From positions 3,933,430 to 3,997,429 of the forward strand of contig NZ_CP007410.1 in NCBI RefSeq assembly GCF_000585995.1: a stretch of 64,000 nucleotides of DNA, written 5' to 3'. Position numbers and translations under genes: made by a program. The stretch is from Pseudomonas brassicacearum. Lineage in GTDB: Bacteria > Pseudomonadota > Gammaproteobacteria > Pseudomonadales > Pseudomonadaceae. This document shows positions 17,352 through 26,131 of the stretch, piece after piece. How positions within the stretch are numbered: the stretch's first letter is position 1; each line of letters opens with the position of its first letter. The notes under the pieces are model-generated. The model saw only the letters and a list, made by a program, of their open reading frames with translations, searched no databases and was not told where the DNA came from.

Positions 17352-18955
17352 GAGAGTTGCCCCGCCAGTTTGCGCAACACGCCATCAAGCCGCTCCGGCG
17401 TAGTGATGGCGGCAACGAATCGGTCCGGCCGAACGACGACGATGCAATCACGCACCTTGGAAAACCACTCGCCCAGCCGGTTATCCACGTCCTCGACACA
17501 GATCGCGCCGTTGGCCGATAACGGTTGGTTGCGGCCTTTGCCGCTGCGAGACCGATTGACCTGGATGAAGCGCGTGTCCCAGCCCGCCCAATAGGCCGCG
17601 GTCTGCTCACTGAGCTGCTCGCTCGGATTGACCCGATACCCCAGCACCGCATAGGAGTGTCCCAACACCTCGTCCAAGCGCCGCCGCTGGCCTTGGGCAT
17701 CTTCGATAGCCGGCTGTATGAACAGCTGCCCGACCAGATCATCCTCGTGCAGCTCGGTACGCTCGTGATAAACCAGGCCCTTGGTAATGGTGGCCTTGGG
17801 TTTGAACTTGAATTCAAGCAAGTGGGAGCGGAGGTTGTCGACGCTGTTGACGGCCTGGAACAGCCAGTCCCGTACACCCGCCATCAGCGGATTGGTCAAC
17901 CCCAGTACCGCGCCCATGTTGTCGGCCAATGCAATGAGGTCCGTCGCATGTCCACGACGCTCCTGGTCGTAGCTGGAAAGAATCGATGGCGACGCTCGTC
18001 CCTGGAGGATGGCGGCGATTTTCCAGGCGACGTTGGCGACATCCCGCAGGCCCGAGTTGAGCCCCTGCCCGGCCCAGGGCGGGGAAATATGCGCTGCATC
18101 CCCCACCAACGCCACACGCCCCTCGACAAAACGCGCCGCCACCCGGGAGTTATGGGTGTAGGCGCGGATCCGAATGATCTCCAGTTGGTCCACCGCATCG
18201 CCGATCTGTCCACGAATCAAGCCCCGGATAGTGGCCTCTTCGCACATCAGGGTTTCGTCTTCACCTTCCAGAAGCATGAACTCCCAACGACGTTGCTGGT
18301 ACGGCAGGTAAATGCAGACGAAGGGCCGCTGCGGGTCGGCATGCAAGGCCGTATAAGGTGCATCCAGGGTGTCGTTGGCCGTATCGATCACCACCCACTT
18401 GCGCGGATGGGTCAGCCCCAGCAGCTCGATCCCGAGCTTCTTGCGCACGCTGGAACGTCCGCCATCCGCGCCGATCACGTACTGCGCCTGTAACTGATAC
18501 AGCTCACCCCGGGCGTCGCGCACCTGCAACGTCACGCCTTGCGCATCCTGCGTCAAATCAAGCATTTCATGGCCCTGGCGCAACTCGACATTCGCGTGTT
18601 TGCCCAGTTGCTCACGCAACGTCCCTTCAAGCAGCTGCTGCATGAAGATGTTGCGCATCGGCCAGCCATAGTGGGCAGTGCTCGGTTTGACCTCGGCAAA
18701 ACAGACGCCTCGCGCATTGTAGTAACGCAAGGGCACATCGCAGATCATGTCACGCACGGCCAGTTCAGCGATGCCGATGCCCTGCAACACACGCAGTGCC
18801 TCATCATCCATGCCCACCGCGCGCGGATACGGCAGTATGCCGTCCGCCAACTCAAGGACGACGCAGTCGATCCCGTACAGCCCCATGTAATGGGCCGCGG
18901 TGATCCCGTTCGGGCCGCCGCCCACGATGACAACCTGGGTTTTCTCCTGCTTCAT
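17348..18955 (-). CDS. FAD-dependent aromatic monooxygenase, MhpA-like
   Basis: A 535-residue class A flavoprotein monooxygenase similar in plan to 3-(3-hydroxyphenyl)propionate hydroxylase. It has the FAD-binding GGGPNG at residues 12-17, a central IGADGGRSSVRKKLG, and GDAAHISPPWAGQGLNSGLRD for the FAD ribityl/pyrophosphate. A C-terminal thioredoxin-like domain (about 400-535) is normal for the group. The gene starts two bases after the hydrolase stop and overlaps the hydratase. It is predicted to hydroxylate a phenolic or N-heteroaromatic ring using NAD(P)H and O2. Substrate not identified. Confidence 0.87.
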   Translation of the reverse strand: MKQEKTQVVIVGGGPNGITAAHYMGLYGIDCVVLELADGILPYPRAVGMDDEALRVLQGIGIAELAVRDMICDVPLRYYNARGVCFAEVKPSTAHYGWPMRNIFMQQLLEGTLREQLGKHANVELRQGHEMLDLTQDAQGVTLQVRDARGELYQLQAQYVIGADGGRSSVRKKLGIELLGLTHPRKWVVIDTANDTLDAPYTALHADPQRPFVCIYLPYQQRRWEFMLLEGEDETLMCEEATIRGLIRGQIGDAVDQLEIIRIRAYTHNSRVAARFVEGRVALVGDAAHISPPWAGQGLNSGLRDVANVAWKIAAILQGRASPSILSSYDQERRGHATDLIALADNMGAVLGLTNPLMAGVRDWLFQAVNSVDNLRSHLLEFKFKPKATITKGLVYHERTELHEDDLVGQLFIQPAIEDAQGQRRRLDEVLGHSYAVLGYRVNPSEQLSEQTAAYWAGWDTRFIQVNRSRSGKGRNQPLSANGAICVEDVDNRLGEWFSKVRDCIVVVRPDRFVAAITTPERLDGVLRKLAGQLS

Positions 18956-18957
18956 CG

Positions 18958-19821
18958 CTATTCACCGCTTATTTGTTGTGGTTGTAGGCGTTGCTCGTGC
19001 AAGTAGTCCACGACGACACGGTTGAACATCTCGCCCTGGTCATCATGGACGTAATGACTGGCGTCGGCGATTTCCGTTGTTTGCACCCGCGGGTTGGCCG
19101 CCTTTATCGCCTCGAGGGTCGCCAAGGGCAGGAAATCGGAACGTGCGCCACGAATGAACAGCGCCGGACAATCCAGGGCCCGCACCGCAGGCCACAGGTC
19201 CGTAGGCGTAATGCTCAGGCGCGCCTGGGCAATACCTTGCTGGTCGTGGCGCCATTCGATTCCCGCAGGCGTTTGCTTCATGGAGTGCATCAGCCTGGAC
19301 GCCAGCCCCTCCTGCGACAGGCCAGGTCGCGCTTGTCGCCAGAATTGAGCGGCACTCTCCCAATCGGGAAACAACAGCGGCGTCTGGCTCATCTCGCGTC
19401 GAATGCGCTCGGCGCCATCACCGCTGACCGAAGAGCCAGGGCCGATATCTTCGATGACCAAAGCTTGCAGCCGCCCAGGATTGAGCCGCGCATACTCCAG
19501 CGCATTGGTGCCGCCAAGGGAATGCCCCACCAGGACGAACGATTGCAGTCCCAAATGAGCGACCAAATCCTCAAGGTCGCTGACATAGGCCTCGGTCCGG
19601 TAGCTGGTGGACTCTGCCCAGTCGCTGTTTCCCCGGCCGCGTTGGTCAAGGGCATAGCAGCAGTATTGTTCACCCAGCGCATTGGCCAGGGAGTCCCAAG
19701 TCTGAGCATAGGAGCGCAGCCCGTGCAGGAGCACCACCGCAATGCCCGAGGTGTTGCCCCAGGACAAATAGTGCAGGCGCATCTGCGAACGATTGGTGAA
19801 GAAATGGCTGTGTGCAGGCAT
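18958..19821 (-). CDS. Alpha/beta-hydrolase
   Basis: A 287-residue alpha/beta-hydrolase with oxyanion segment VVLLHGLRSYAQTWDSL, nucleophile elbow GHSLGG, an acid candidate in FIRGARSDFL and catalytic His in DASHYVHDD. In this operon position it could hydrolyse a meta-cleavage product (MhpC-type C-C hydrolase) or an ester/lactone intermediate. The ATG at 19821 follows a GGGGA; a TTG further upstream is possible but not needed. Confidence 0.86.
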   Translation of the reverse strand: MPAHSHFFTNRSQMRLHYLSWGNTSGIAVVLLHGLRSYAQTWDSLANALGEQYCCYALDQRGRGNSDWAESTSYRTEAYVSDLEDLVAHLGLQSFVLVGHSLGGTNALEYARLNPGRLQALVIEDIGPGSSVSGDGAERIRREMSQTPLLFPDWESAAQFWRQARPGLSQEGLASRLMHSMKQTPAGIEWRHDQQGIAQARLSITPTDLWPAVRALDCPALFIRGARSDFLPLATLEAIKAANPRVQTTEIADASHYVHDDQGEMFNRVVVDYLHEQRLQPQQISGE

Positions 19822-19848
19822 TCGTTTGGTCCCCACGATCAACGCACC

Positions 19849-20451
19849 TCAATGCAGGCCGTCATTACCCTTGACGTCGGCGGCCTGAAGGCCACCCAGA
19901 CGCGCATGCAAACGCCCGCGCGTGGCGAAGGCCCAAATGATGATCAACTCGTCCGCGGACGGCCCATCACCAAACGACAGCGAAATACTGTCGTAATGCG
20001 AACGGACGTACAGCGCATCCTTGTGGGCCAGCGGCACATCGATGGTCACGCCTGGCCCGCCGCGCTTGCCCGTGGACGGGACCCAGGACTTGCCGCCGCC
20101 CAACGCGACACGGATCGGATCCGCCGCCGGATTGGTCAGCAGGGCATTGCCATGCTCGTACTCGCCCTGACTGCCGACCAGGCAAGCCTTGCCGTAACTG
20201 ACAACCTCACGCTGGCCTGCCAGTTCCTGGATGCGACGACCAAACTCCTGGCCCAGCAAGGGTGACGGTTCTATCAGCTCGGACAAGCTTTCGCTGTAGC
20301 GTCCGGCGTAGGGATTGGCGATCACGGCGGCAATGGCGTATTTGAACAAGGGTTCACCATCGGCCAACTGGCCACTTTCATTGGCCAGGGTTTCCTCAAC
20401 GAAGCTATACCATTTGCGGATGTGGTAACTGGCGAAATTGGCGGTTTTCAT
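19849..20451 (-). CDS. AA_synth-family (DUF1185) protein
   Basis: A 200-residue protein matching the amino-acid-synthesis family (PF06684/DUF1185) from memory of its hallmark parts: IRKWYSFVEET near the start, KYAIAAVIANPYAGRYSESL, VSYGKACLVGSQGEYEHGNALL, and LGGGKSWVPSTGKRGGPGVTIDVPLAHKDALYVRSHYDSIS. The family's biochemistry is not established despite its name; structures of members exist. It occurs here inside a degradative operon, which argues for a catabolic role such as hydrolysis or isomerisation. ATG 20451 is chosen; 48 bases of upstream open frame contain a repeated motif and look untranslated. Confidence 0.75.
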   Translation of the reverse strand: MKTANFASYHIRKWYSFVEETLANESGQLADGEPLFKYAIAAVIANPYAGRYSESLSELIEPSPLLGQEFGRRIQELAGQREVVSYGKACLVGSQGEYEHGNALLTNPAADPIRVALGGGKSWVPSTGKRGGPGVTIDVPLAHKDALYVRSHYDSISLSFGDGPSADELIIIWAFATRGRLHARLGGLQAADVKGNDGLH

Positions 20452-20464
20452 CGGACAGGTCTCT

Positions 20465-20493
20465 TCAAAGGGGATCGAATCAAAGGGGATCGA
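20465..20493. repeat. 15-bp tandem duplication spanning the VOC stop codon
   Basis: TCAAAGGGGATCGA occurs at 20465-20478 and again at 20480-20493, a 15-bp period. The second copy contains the stop codon of the VOC gene (read on the minus strand); the first copy lies just outside it, in the gap before the AA_synth start. A local slippage duplication. Confidence 0.8.
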
Positions 20494-20929
20494 GATCAAA
20501 CTTTCGGCTGGGTGCGCCGGCGGCCTTGAAACGTGCCTTGCCTTGCGCGTCGTCGTGCTCAGTCTCGAGAAAAAATTCCATGCGATTGCCGTCGGGGTCG
20601 TTGAAGTAGACGCCGTTGCCGATTTCGTGGTCGGTGATCTTCACCACCTCGATGCCCTTGCCGAGCAACATGCCGTAGAGCTGGCGCAGGGTGGTCATGT
20701 CGCCAGCGATCTCCAGCCCGTAGTGCTGCAGGCCCAGTCCGCCCTGATGGGCCCCCGGCTCTGCGCGGATCAGGGCGATGTCGTGATGCTTGGCACCAAA
20801 CGCCATCATGATCCAGCTTTCACCCCGGGCGCTTTCGTGCATGCCCAGGACATCGGCGTACCAACGTGCCGACGTTTCCGGGTCACTCACGAACAGCGAC
20901 AGGTGAGTACGAACGACCTCGACTTTCAT
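20480..20929 (-). CDS. VOC-family protein, possible small extradiol dioxygenase
   Basis: A 149-residue single-unit vicinal-oxygen-chelate protein. Candidate 2-His-1-carboxylate ligands are present: His9 in RTHLSLFVSD, His in GLQHYGLEIAG, and Glu in DPDGNRMEFFLE, with the usual YFNDPDGNRMEFF family motif. It could be a one-domain extradiol ring-cleavage enzyme, or a lyase/isomerase of the same fold. It lies between the BNR protein and the AA_synth protein in the operon. The presence of MhpA- and MhpD-like neighbours favours ring cleavage, but this is inference. Confidence 0.78.
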   Translation of the reverse strand: MKVEVVRTHLSLFVSDPETSARWYADVLGMHESARGESWIMMAFGAKHHDIALIRAEPGAHQGGLGLQHYGLEIAGDMTTLRQLYGMLLGKGIEVVKITDHEIGNGVYFNDPDGNRMEFFLETEHDDAQGKARFKAAGAPSRKFDLDPL

Positions 20930-20940
20930 CGCGCGATACC

Positions 20941-21981
20941 TCAGTTCTTTTTGATGATGGATTGGTGCCCGGACTTGATCTGCGCCACGGCCGGCGTCCA
21001 GAGCACATCAGCGATTTCACTGAACTCACGCCACTGCTTCTGCCAGCCGTCACCGCCATTCTCGGACGTGAACAGGTGCCCGTACTTGGTGCCGGCGACT
21101 ATCTGGCGCGGGTCGGCAGGATTGATGGCAATCGCCCAGACACACGAGTTGGGTTGCTGTGACAGCGGTAACACCTCCCAGCTGAGGGCCGCATCCCGGG
21201 AGATCAGCACTTTGCTGGTGGTGCCGGGGGTGCCGTCGGAAATACTCAGGTAGAGGGTGCTTTCACTGCCCAGCGGAGCGTTCATGGCGCGCACGTAGTA
21301 GAGGCCGAAGGTTTCGCGGGCCTCGATGCCGGTCCACGTCAGCCCCTCATCGACGCTGCGGTAGACAGCGTTGACACACACCACCACGATGACCTTCTGG
21401 CCGTGGTTGGGCAGGACCAGGATGTTGTGGATGTCCGAGTTGTAGTCCCACAACAGCCGATCGTCGACACGGGTCCAGCTGTCGCCGCCATCACGACTGT
21501 GAAACAACCCGCCCTCTTCCAGGCCGAACCAGACCTGGTCGCGATCTGTCGGGTCATAAGCGAAGGCCAGCAAACGCGGGCGACTGACGCCGTCGCAGAA
21601 CTCCGGGATTTCCACCGGCGCGCGATCCCAGCGCTGGCCGCCGTCGAGGGTGCGCCACAGCACGGCCCGCGAAGGTGCGCCCGTGCCCACGAAAATACGC
21701 AGTGGATCTTGCGGGTCGACGGCAACCTTCCAGACAGTCTGCCCATTGAACGGCGAGTCCACTCGCTGCCAATGGCCACCGGTGTCATGACTGACGCACA
21801 GACCGACGTCGGTGCCGGCATAGATCACTTCGGGAGCACCCGGATGGACACTCAGGGAGCGCGTGATCGCATCGAACTCAAGGTCTTGTCCCAGGCCAAG
21901 GCGATGCCAGGTACGCCCATCGTCGGCACTGCGGATCACCGCCTGTCCCACGGTTGCAACTAAAAGGGTTCCGTTACTCAT
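20941..21981 (-). CDS. BNR/Asp-box beta-propeller protein
   Basis: A 346-residue protein made of about seven Asp-box (S/T-x-D-x-G-x-x-W) units: SADDGRTW, SHDTGGHW, TLDGGQRW, SRDGGDSW, SVDEGLTW, SRDAALSW and SENGGDGW. This predicts a seven-bladed propeller of the sialidase/sortilin-10 type. There is no signal peptide, so it should be cytoplasmic, which is unusual for BNR proteins. GAGGAG lies eight bases before the ATG at 21981. It sits in the middle of a catabolic operon, 12 bp after the SDR and 11 bp before the VOC gene. The role is unknown: a lactonase-like or isomerase-like enzyme and a scaffold are both possible. Confidence 0.8.
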   Translation of the reverse strand: MSNGTLLVATVGQAVIRSADDGRTWHRLGLGQDLEFDAITRSLSVHPGAPEVIYAGTDVGLCVSHDTGGHWQRVDSPFNGQTVWKVAVDPQDPLRIFVGTGAPSRAVLWRTLDGGQRWDRAPVEIPEFCDGVSRPRLLAFAYDPTDRDQVWFGLEEGGLFHSRDGGDSWTRVDDRLLWDYNSDIHNILVLPNHGQKVIVVVCVNAVYRSVDEGLTWTGIEARETFGLYYVRAMNAPLGSESTLYLSISDGTPGTTSKVLISRDAALSWEVLPLSQQPNSCVWAIAINPADPRQIVAGTKYGHLFTSENGGDGWQKQWREFSEIADVLWTPAVAQIKSGHQSIIKKN

Positions 21982-21993
21982 CACTGCTGCTCC

Positions 21994-22788
21994 TCAAATG
22001 AAGATGCCACGCGTCAAGCCGCCATCGATGCCAATGGATTCCCCGGTCACGGCGCCCGCCTTGGGGGATGCCAGGAAACCGATCAGCCAGCCCATCTCGA
22101 TGGGGGCCAAGGTGCGTCGAATCGGCGTCGCGTCGATGTAGCCCTGTTCGACCTGCCCGGGCGTCTTGCCCTGCTTGATGCCTTCGCGCTCGTACAGCTC
22201 CTGGATGTGTGGGGTGTCCACCACACCGGGGTGGATCAGGTTGACGGTGATGCCGGAAGGGCCCAACTGGTCGGAAAGCGTCTTGGTCATGTGGGCGATG
22301 GCCAGGTTGCGCATGCCCGAGAGGACCTTGCTGCCGCGCCCGGTCAAGCCACCGATGTTGATGATGCGACCGAAGCCGCCGGCCTTCATGTGCGGGGTCA
22401 CGGCCTTGGCGCAACGGAAGTAACCGATCACCTTGGTATTGAGGTCCGACAGCAACTCATCGTCGCCGGCATGTTCGATGTCATTGCGCACCACGCCCGA
22501 TGGCGCCGCGGCACCGTTGACCAGGATGTCGATGCGACCGAAGTGCTTGTGCGCGGCATCGACCATGTCCGATACGGCCGACATCTGATTGGTGTCGCAG
22601 AACAAAGGCAGCACTTCGTTGCCGGTCTGTGCGGTGATCTCCTCGGCGGCCTGCTGGAGAAACTCCATGCGCCGTGCGCAGATCACCACCTTGCAGCCTT
22701 CCTGGGACAGAAAACGCGCGACTTCCTTGCCGATGCCCATACCACCGCCCGTGACGATCGCCACGCGGCCTTGTAATTCCAGATCCAT
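21994..22788 (-). CDS. SDR-family protein with altered catalytic residues
   Basis: A 264-residue short-chain dehydrogenase/reductase fold protein. The cofactor motif TGGGMGIGKEVA and the NGAAAP (NNAG-like) motif are present, as is the C-terminal GIDGGL. The active site is not canonical. The catalytic Ser position reads Gly in INIGGLTG, and aligning to the downstream helix (MTKTL against LTKAV of a normal SDR) puts Ser at the catalytic Tyr and Asn at the Lys (segment SGMRNLAIAHMTK). The rest is well preserved, so it may be a distinct SDR subfamily rather than decay. It lies 26 bp after the aldehyde dehydrogenase gene. Confidence 0.85.
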   Translation of the reverse strand: MDLELQGRVAIVTGGGMGIGKEVARFLSQEGCKVVICARRMEFLQQAAEEITAQTGNEVLPLFCDTNQMSAVSDMVDAAHKHFGRIDILVNGAAAPSGVVRNDIEHAGDDELLSDLNTKVIGYFRCAKAVTPHMKAGGFGRIINIGGLTGRGSKVLSGMRNLAIAHMTKTLSDQLGPSGITVNLIHPGVVDTPHIQELYEREGIKQGKTPGQVEQGYIDATPIRRTLAPIEMGWLIGFLASPKAGAVTGESIGIDGGLTRGIFI

Positions 22789-22814
22789 AGCAGTTCCTCT
22801 TGTGATTATTCGGC

Positions 22815-24305
22815 TCAGGCCAGATCGACGAAGACACTTTTGGTTTCGGTGTAGGCATCGATCACGTTCTTACTCATTTCCCGGCCCCACCCGGATTGCT
22901 TGTAGCCACCAAATGGCGAGGCCGGGTCGACGACGTTCCAACAGTTGATCCACACCGACCCGGCCTTCAGCTGTGCCGCCACGCGATGGGCGGAGCGCAA
23001 GTCACGGGTCCAGAGACCGGCCGCCAGGCCGTAGGGCGAGTCGTTGGCGCGCAGCACCAATTCATCGATCTCGGTCCAGCTCATGACGGTCAGCACCGGG
23101 CCGAAGATTTCTTCCCGGGCAACACAGGCGCGCTCGGCGCGGTCGAGAAACACGCTGGGGCGGATGAAGTGGCCGCGCTCCAGGTGGGCCGGCCGGTCAC
23201 CGCCGCAGATCAGTTCGGCACCCTCTTCCTGGCCCCGTTGCAGGTAGCCACGCACCGTGCCCAATTGCCGAGCCGAAACCAGCGGGCCCATGCTGCTGGC
23301 CGGATCCAGGCCTGGCCCCAACACATGGGCGGCCGCGTGGCGCTGGAGTTCTTCGAGTACCTGATCAAGGACGCTGGCGTGCACGTACAGCCGCGATCCG
23401 GCGGTGCAGACCTGGCCCTGGTTATAGAAAATGCCATCGGCGGCGCCTTTGGCGGCACGGACGATATCGGCGTCCGGCAAGATGATATTGGGCGACTTGC
23501 CCCCCAGTTCCAGCGACACTTTCTTCATGTTGCCGGTGGCCGCCTGGGCGATCAGCCGCCCCACCTGGGTCGAGCCGGTAAACGCAATTTTGTCCACGTC
23601 GGGATGCTGGGCCAGGGGCCCGCCGGTATGAATGCCAAGGCCGGTGACCAGGTTGACCACCCCGGGCGGAAAGCCGGCGGCCTCGATCAATTGCACCAGG
23701 CGAATCGCAACCAGTGGGGTCTGTTCGGCGGGCTTGAGCACCGCGACACAACCGGTCGCCAACACCGGACCGAGCTTCCACACGCACATGGTCAATGGGA
23801 AGTTCCACGGCACGATCAATGCGCAAACGCCCACGGGTTCACGCAAGGTGTAGTTGAGCATTGGCGCGCCACTGGAAGGCGACACGGGGAGCGTGCAGCC
23901 CTCGATCTTGGTCGGCCAACCGGCGAAGTAGCGGATGATATTGGCCGCGCTTGCCGCTTCACCACGGGCCGTGGCAATCGGCTTGCCGTTTTCCAGGGTG
24001 ATCAGTTGGGCCAACTCTTCGCGGTGCTGATCGAGCAGTTCGGCCAGACGAAACAGCAACAGGCCGCGTTGGGCCGGTGACTGCTGCGCCCAAACACCGG
24101 TGAAGGCCGCACGGGCGGCGGCGACCGCCGCATCCACGTCGCGTTCGCCGCCTTCGGCGACTTCAGCCAGCACAGATTCATTGGCCGGGTTTTCCACGGC
24201 AAACCGGCGGCCGCTGGCGGCGTCCTGCCAGGTGCCTCCAACAAACAGGCGCCCAGGTTGCGACAGGAATTTTTCGACGGCAGGTAGCAATTGGATCTGA
24301 CTCAT
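22815..24305 (-). CDS. NAD(P)-dependent aldehyde dehydrogenase
   Basis: A 496-residue aldehyde dehydrogenase. Visible are the PWNFPLTMCVWK segment, the glycine motif FTGSTQVG, catalytic Glu in LELGGKSPN and nucleophilic Cys in NQGQVCTAGSR, with the C-terminal PFGGYKQSGWGRE. AAGGAGGGG precedes ATG 24305. It lies 10 bp after the ThDP decarboxylase, the same pairing as benzoylformate decarboxylase with benzaldehyde dehydrogenase; the likely job is oxidising the aldehyde released by the decarboxylase to an acid. Confidence 0.92.
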   Translation of the reverse strand: MSQIQLLPAVEKFLSQPGRLFVGGTWQDAASGRRFAVENPANESVLAEVAEGGERDVDAAVAAARAAFTGVWAQQSPAQRGLLLFRLAELLDQHREELAQLITLENGKPIATARGEAASAANIIRYFAGWPTKIEGCTLPVSPSSGAPMLNYTLREPVGVCALIVPWNFPLTMCVWKLGPVLATGCVAVLKPAEQTPLVAIRLVQLIEAAGFPPGVVNLVTGLGIHTGGPLAQHPDVDKIAFTGSTQVGRLIAQAATGNMKKVSLELGGKSPNIILPDADIVRAAKGAADGIFYNQGQVCTAGSRLYVHASVLDQVLEELQRHAAAHVLGPGLDPASSMGPLVSARQLGTVRGYLQRGQEEGAELICGGDRPAHLERGHFIRPSVFLDRAERACVAREEIFGPVLTVMSWTEIDELVLRANDSPYGLAAGLWTRDLRSAHRVAAQLKAGSVWINCWNVVDPASPFGGYKQSGWGREMSKNVIDAYTETKSVFVDLA

Positions 24306-24315
24306 ATCCCCTCCT

Positions 24316-25857
24316 TCACAGCGCCATTTCAATCAGGCATGGACCGCCGTCGGCCTTGGCGTTGGCCAGGGCACGCTGCAATTCGGCATTGGTGTGTACG
24401 GTGCTGGCCGGCAAGCCGTAGCCTTTGGCCAGGGCCTTCCAGTCAATACGGGGACGGTCCAGCACGGTCAGGCTCAGGGCCTCGGGACCCAACTCGGTCA
24501 TGCCAAAGCGGCGCAATTCGTTCTGCAGGATCGCGTAGCGATGGTTGGCCGCGATCAGGATCACCACCGGCAATTGCTCGCGGGCGATGCTCCACAAGGT
24601 CTGGATGGTGTATTGGGCACTGCCGTCGGATTGCAGGCAGAACACCCGGTTTCCACGCTCCGCCAGGGCTGCGCCAAATCCCACCGGAATGCCTTGGCCG
24701 ATGGCCCCACCAGTGTTGGTCAACACCCGATGCCGCGCGGCATGGGCCGAGGCGGTGAAGAACGGGTAGCCACAGGTGCCACCTTCCACAGAAACAATGC
24801 AGTCGTCCGGTAGCGACGCGGCCAACACCTGCCCTATCGACTGAGGCGTCAGTTCGGCTTCAGCGATCGGCAGCTCGACGCCCATCGACGTGGGCACAAA
24901 AGCCGGCGCTTCAAGTTCATTGGCCAGGGCCGTCAGCGCGCCCGCCACGTCGTCCCCCACTTCTGCCAGGCAGAGCAGGCGGTCACGTTCCGCCAGCCGA
25001 GAAGGGATGCCTTCGTAACCGAAGTAACTGATCGGATCCGGAACGCCAGCGCACACCACCACGTCGTACTGATCAAGGATCTCAATGGCCACCTCGGGGA
25101 AGTAAGGCAAGCGATCCAGGTCAGGCAAACCACCACCGCGATAGCTCAAGCGCGGAAAGGTTTCGGCGAACATACGCACGCCCGGCAATTGCGCCAGACG
25201 CCCCGCCGCTTCGAGACCCGCCACCGACAAGCCCTGATCGCCGACGATAAAAACCAGACGCTGGCCATTGCGCAGCGCCTGGGCCACGGCTTCGATCCGG
25301 TCACCGGCAAAACGACGAACCGGGGCCTGCAACGTAGTGAAGGCGCTCTCACGTTCCACAGGATTGGCTTGCAGGTCCATCGGCAGAATCAGGCTGGCAA
25401 TCTGCCCCTTGGCTTGCCAGGCAGCACGCACCGCTTCCTGGAAGTCGTCCCCTATCCCTGAGGCTGTGCGCGAGGTGCGCACCCACCCGGAAACACTCCC
25501 GGCCAGCGCCTGGATATCGCTGGCCAGCGGCGGGTCGTAATTGACGTGCCATGACGCGTGGTCACCGATGACGTTGACGATCGGCGTATTGGCGCGACGG
25601 GCGTTGTGCAGATTGGCGATGCCATTGGCAAAACCGGGCCCAAGGTGGGTCAGGGTCATGGCCGGCTTGCCGGCGATCCGGCCATAACCGTCCGCAGCCC
25701 CGGTGCATACCCCCTCGAACATGGACAGCACCGGCTTGAGGGCTGGGGCACTGGCCATGGCTGCCACCAAGGGAATTTCGGTCGTTCCGGGATTGGCAAA
25801 GCAGTACTCGATACCGCTTGCCACCGCCGCCTTCACTATCAGTTGCGCACCATTCAT
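24316..25857 (-). CDS. ThDP-dependent decarboxylase/acetolactate synthase-like enzyme
   Basis: A 513-residue thiamine diphosphate enzyme. The N-terminal PYR domain has the catalytic Glu in FANPGTTEIPLVAAM, a pattern close to benzoylformate decarboxylase. The C-terminal PP domain has the Mg/ThDP motif as QSDGSAQYTIQTLW ending ANH in place of the classical GDG...NN. At 513 residues it is near the size of benzoylformate decarboxylase and shorter than acetolactate synthase. It is the first gene of the nine-gene operon, divergent from IclR. The predicted reaction is non-oxidative decarboxylation of a 2-oxo acid to an aldehyde; substrate unknown. Confidence 0.85.
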   Translation of the reverse strand: MNGAQLIVKAAVASGIEYCFANPGTTEIPLVAAMASAPALKPVLSMFEGVCTGAADGYGRIAGKPAMTLTHLGPGFANGIANLHNARRANTPIVNVIGDHASWHVNYDPPLASDIQALAGSVSGWVRTSRTASGIGDDFQEAVRAAWQAKGQIASLILPMDLQANPVERESAFTTLQAPVRRFAGDRIEAVAQALRNGQRLVFIVGDQGLSVAGLEAAGRLAQLPGVRMFAETFPRLSYRGGGLPDLDRLPYFPEVAIEILDQYDVVVCAGVPDPISYFGYEGIPSRLAERDRLLCLAEVGDDVAGALTALANELEAPAFVPTSMGVELPIAEAELTPQSIGQVLAASLPDDCIVSVEGGTCGYPFFTASAHAARHRVLTNTGGAIGQGIPVGFGAALAERGNRVFCLQSDGSAQYTIQTLWSIAREQLPVVILIAANHRYAILQNELRRFGMTELGPEALSLTVLDRPRIDWKALAKGYGLPASTVHTNAELQRALANAKADGGPCLIEMAL

Positions 25858-26131
25858 TTCCAGCCCTCTTGTCCGAGCGATTGCAGTGGCTGAGATTTAT
25901 CACACATGCAAACCCACAAAACAAGCTGTTTTTTTTACATAAAGCTCTTATTTTGAGATTTTAAGTAGTTTTTAGGCAAATCCAACCGATAAATATGTTT
26001 GTATTTCTCAAGCACTGAAGTAACGTGACAGCGCCTTTCTCAGCGAGTGAGCAGGCTTTCCATCACAGGCGCGTCTACCTATAGTGCTCACCCAACGGCC
26101 ACCTGCGCGCCTCTCCCCCCTTAGGAGCCAA
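25858..26131. promoter_or_regulatory. Divergent promoter region, ThDP operon and IclR
   Basis: 274 bp without a gene between two divergently transcribed starts. The middle (about 25900-26015) is strongly AT-rich with T and A tracts. It must carry the promoter of the nine-gene operon and the IclR binding site; I could not single out a clear palindrome. Confidence 0.45.
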
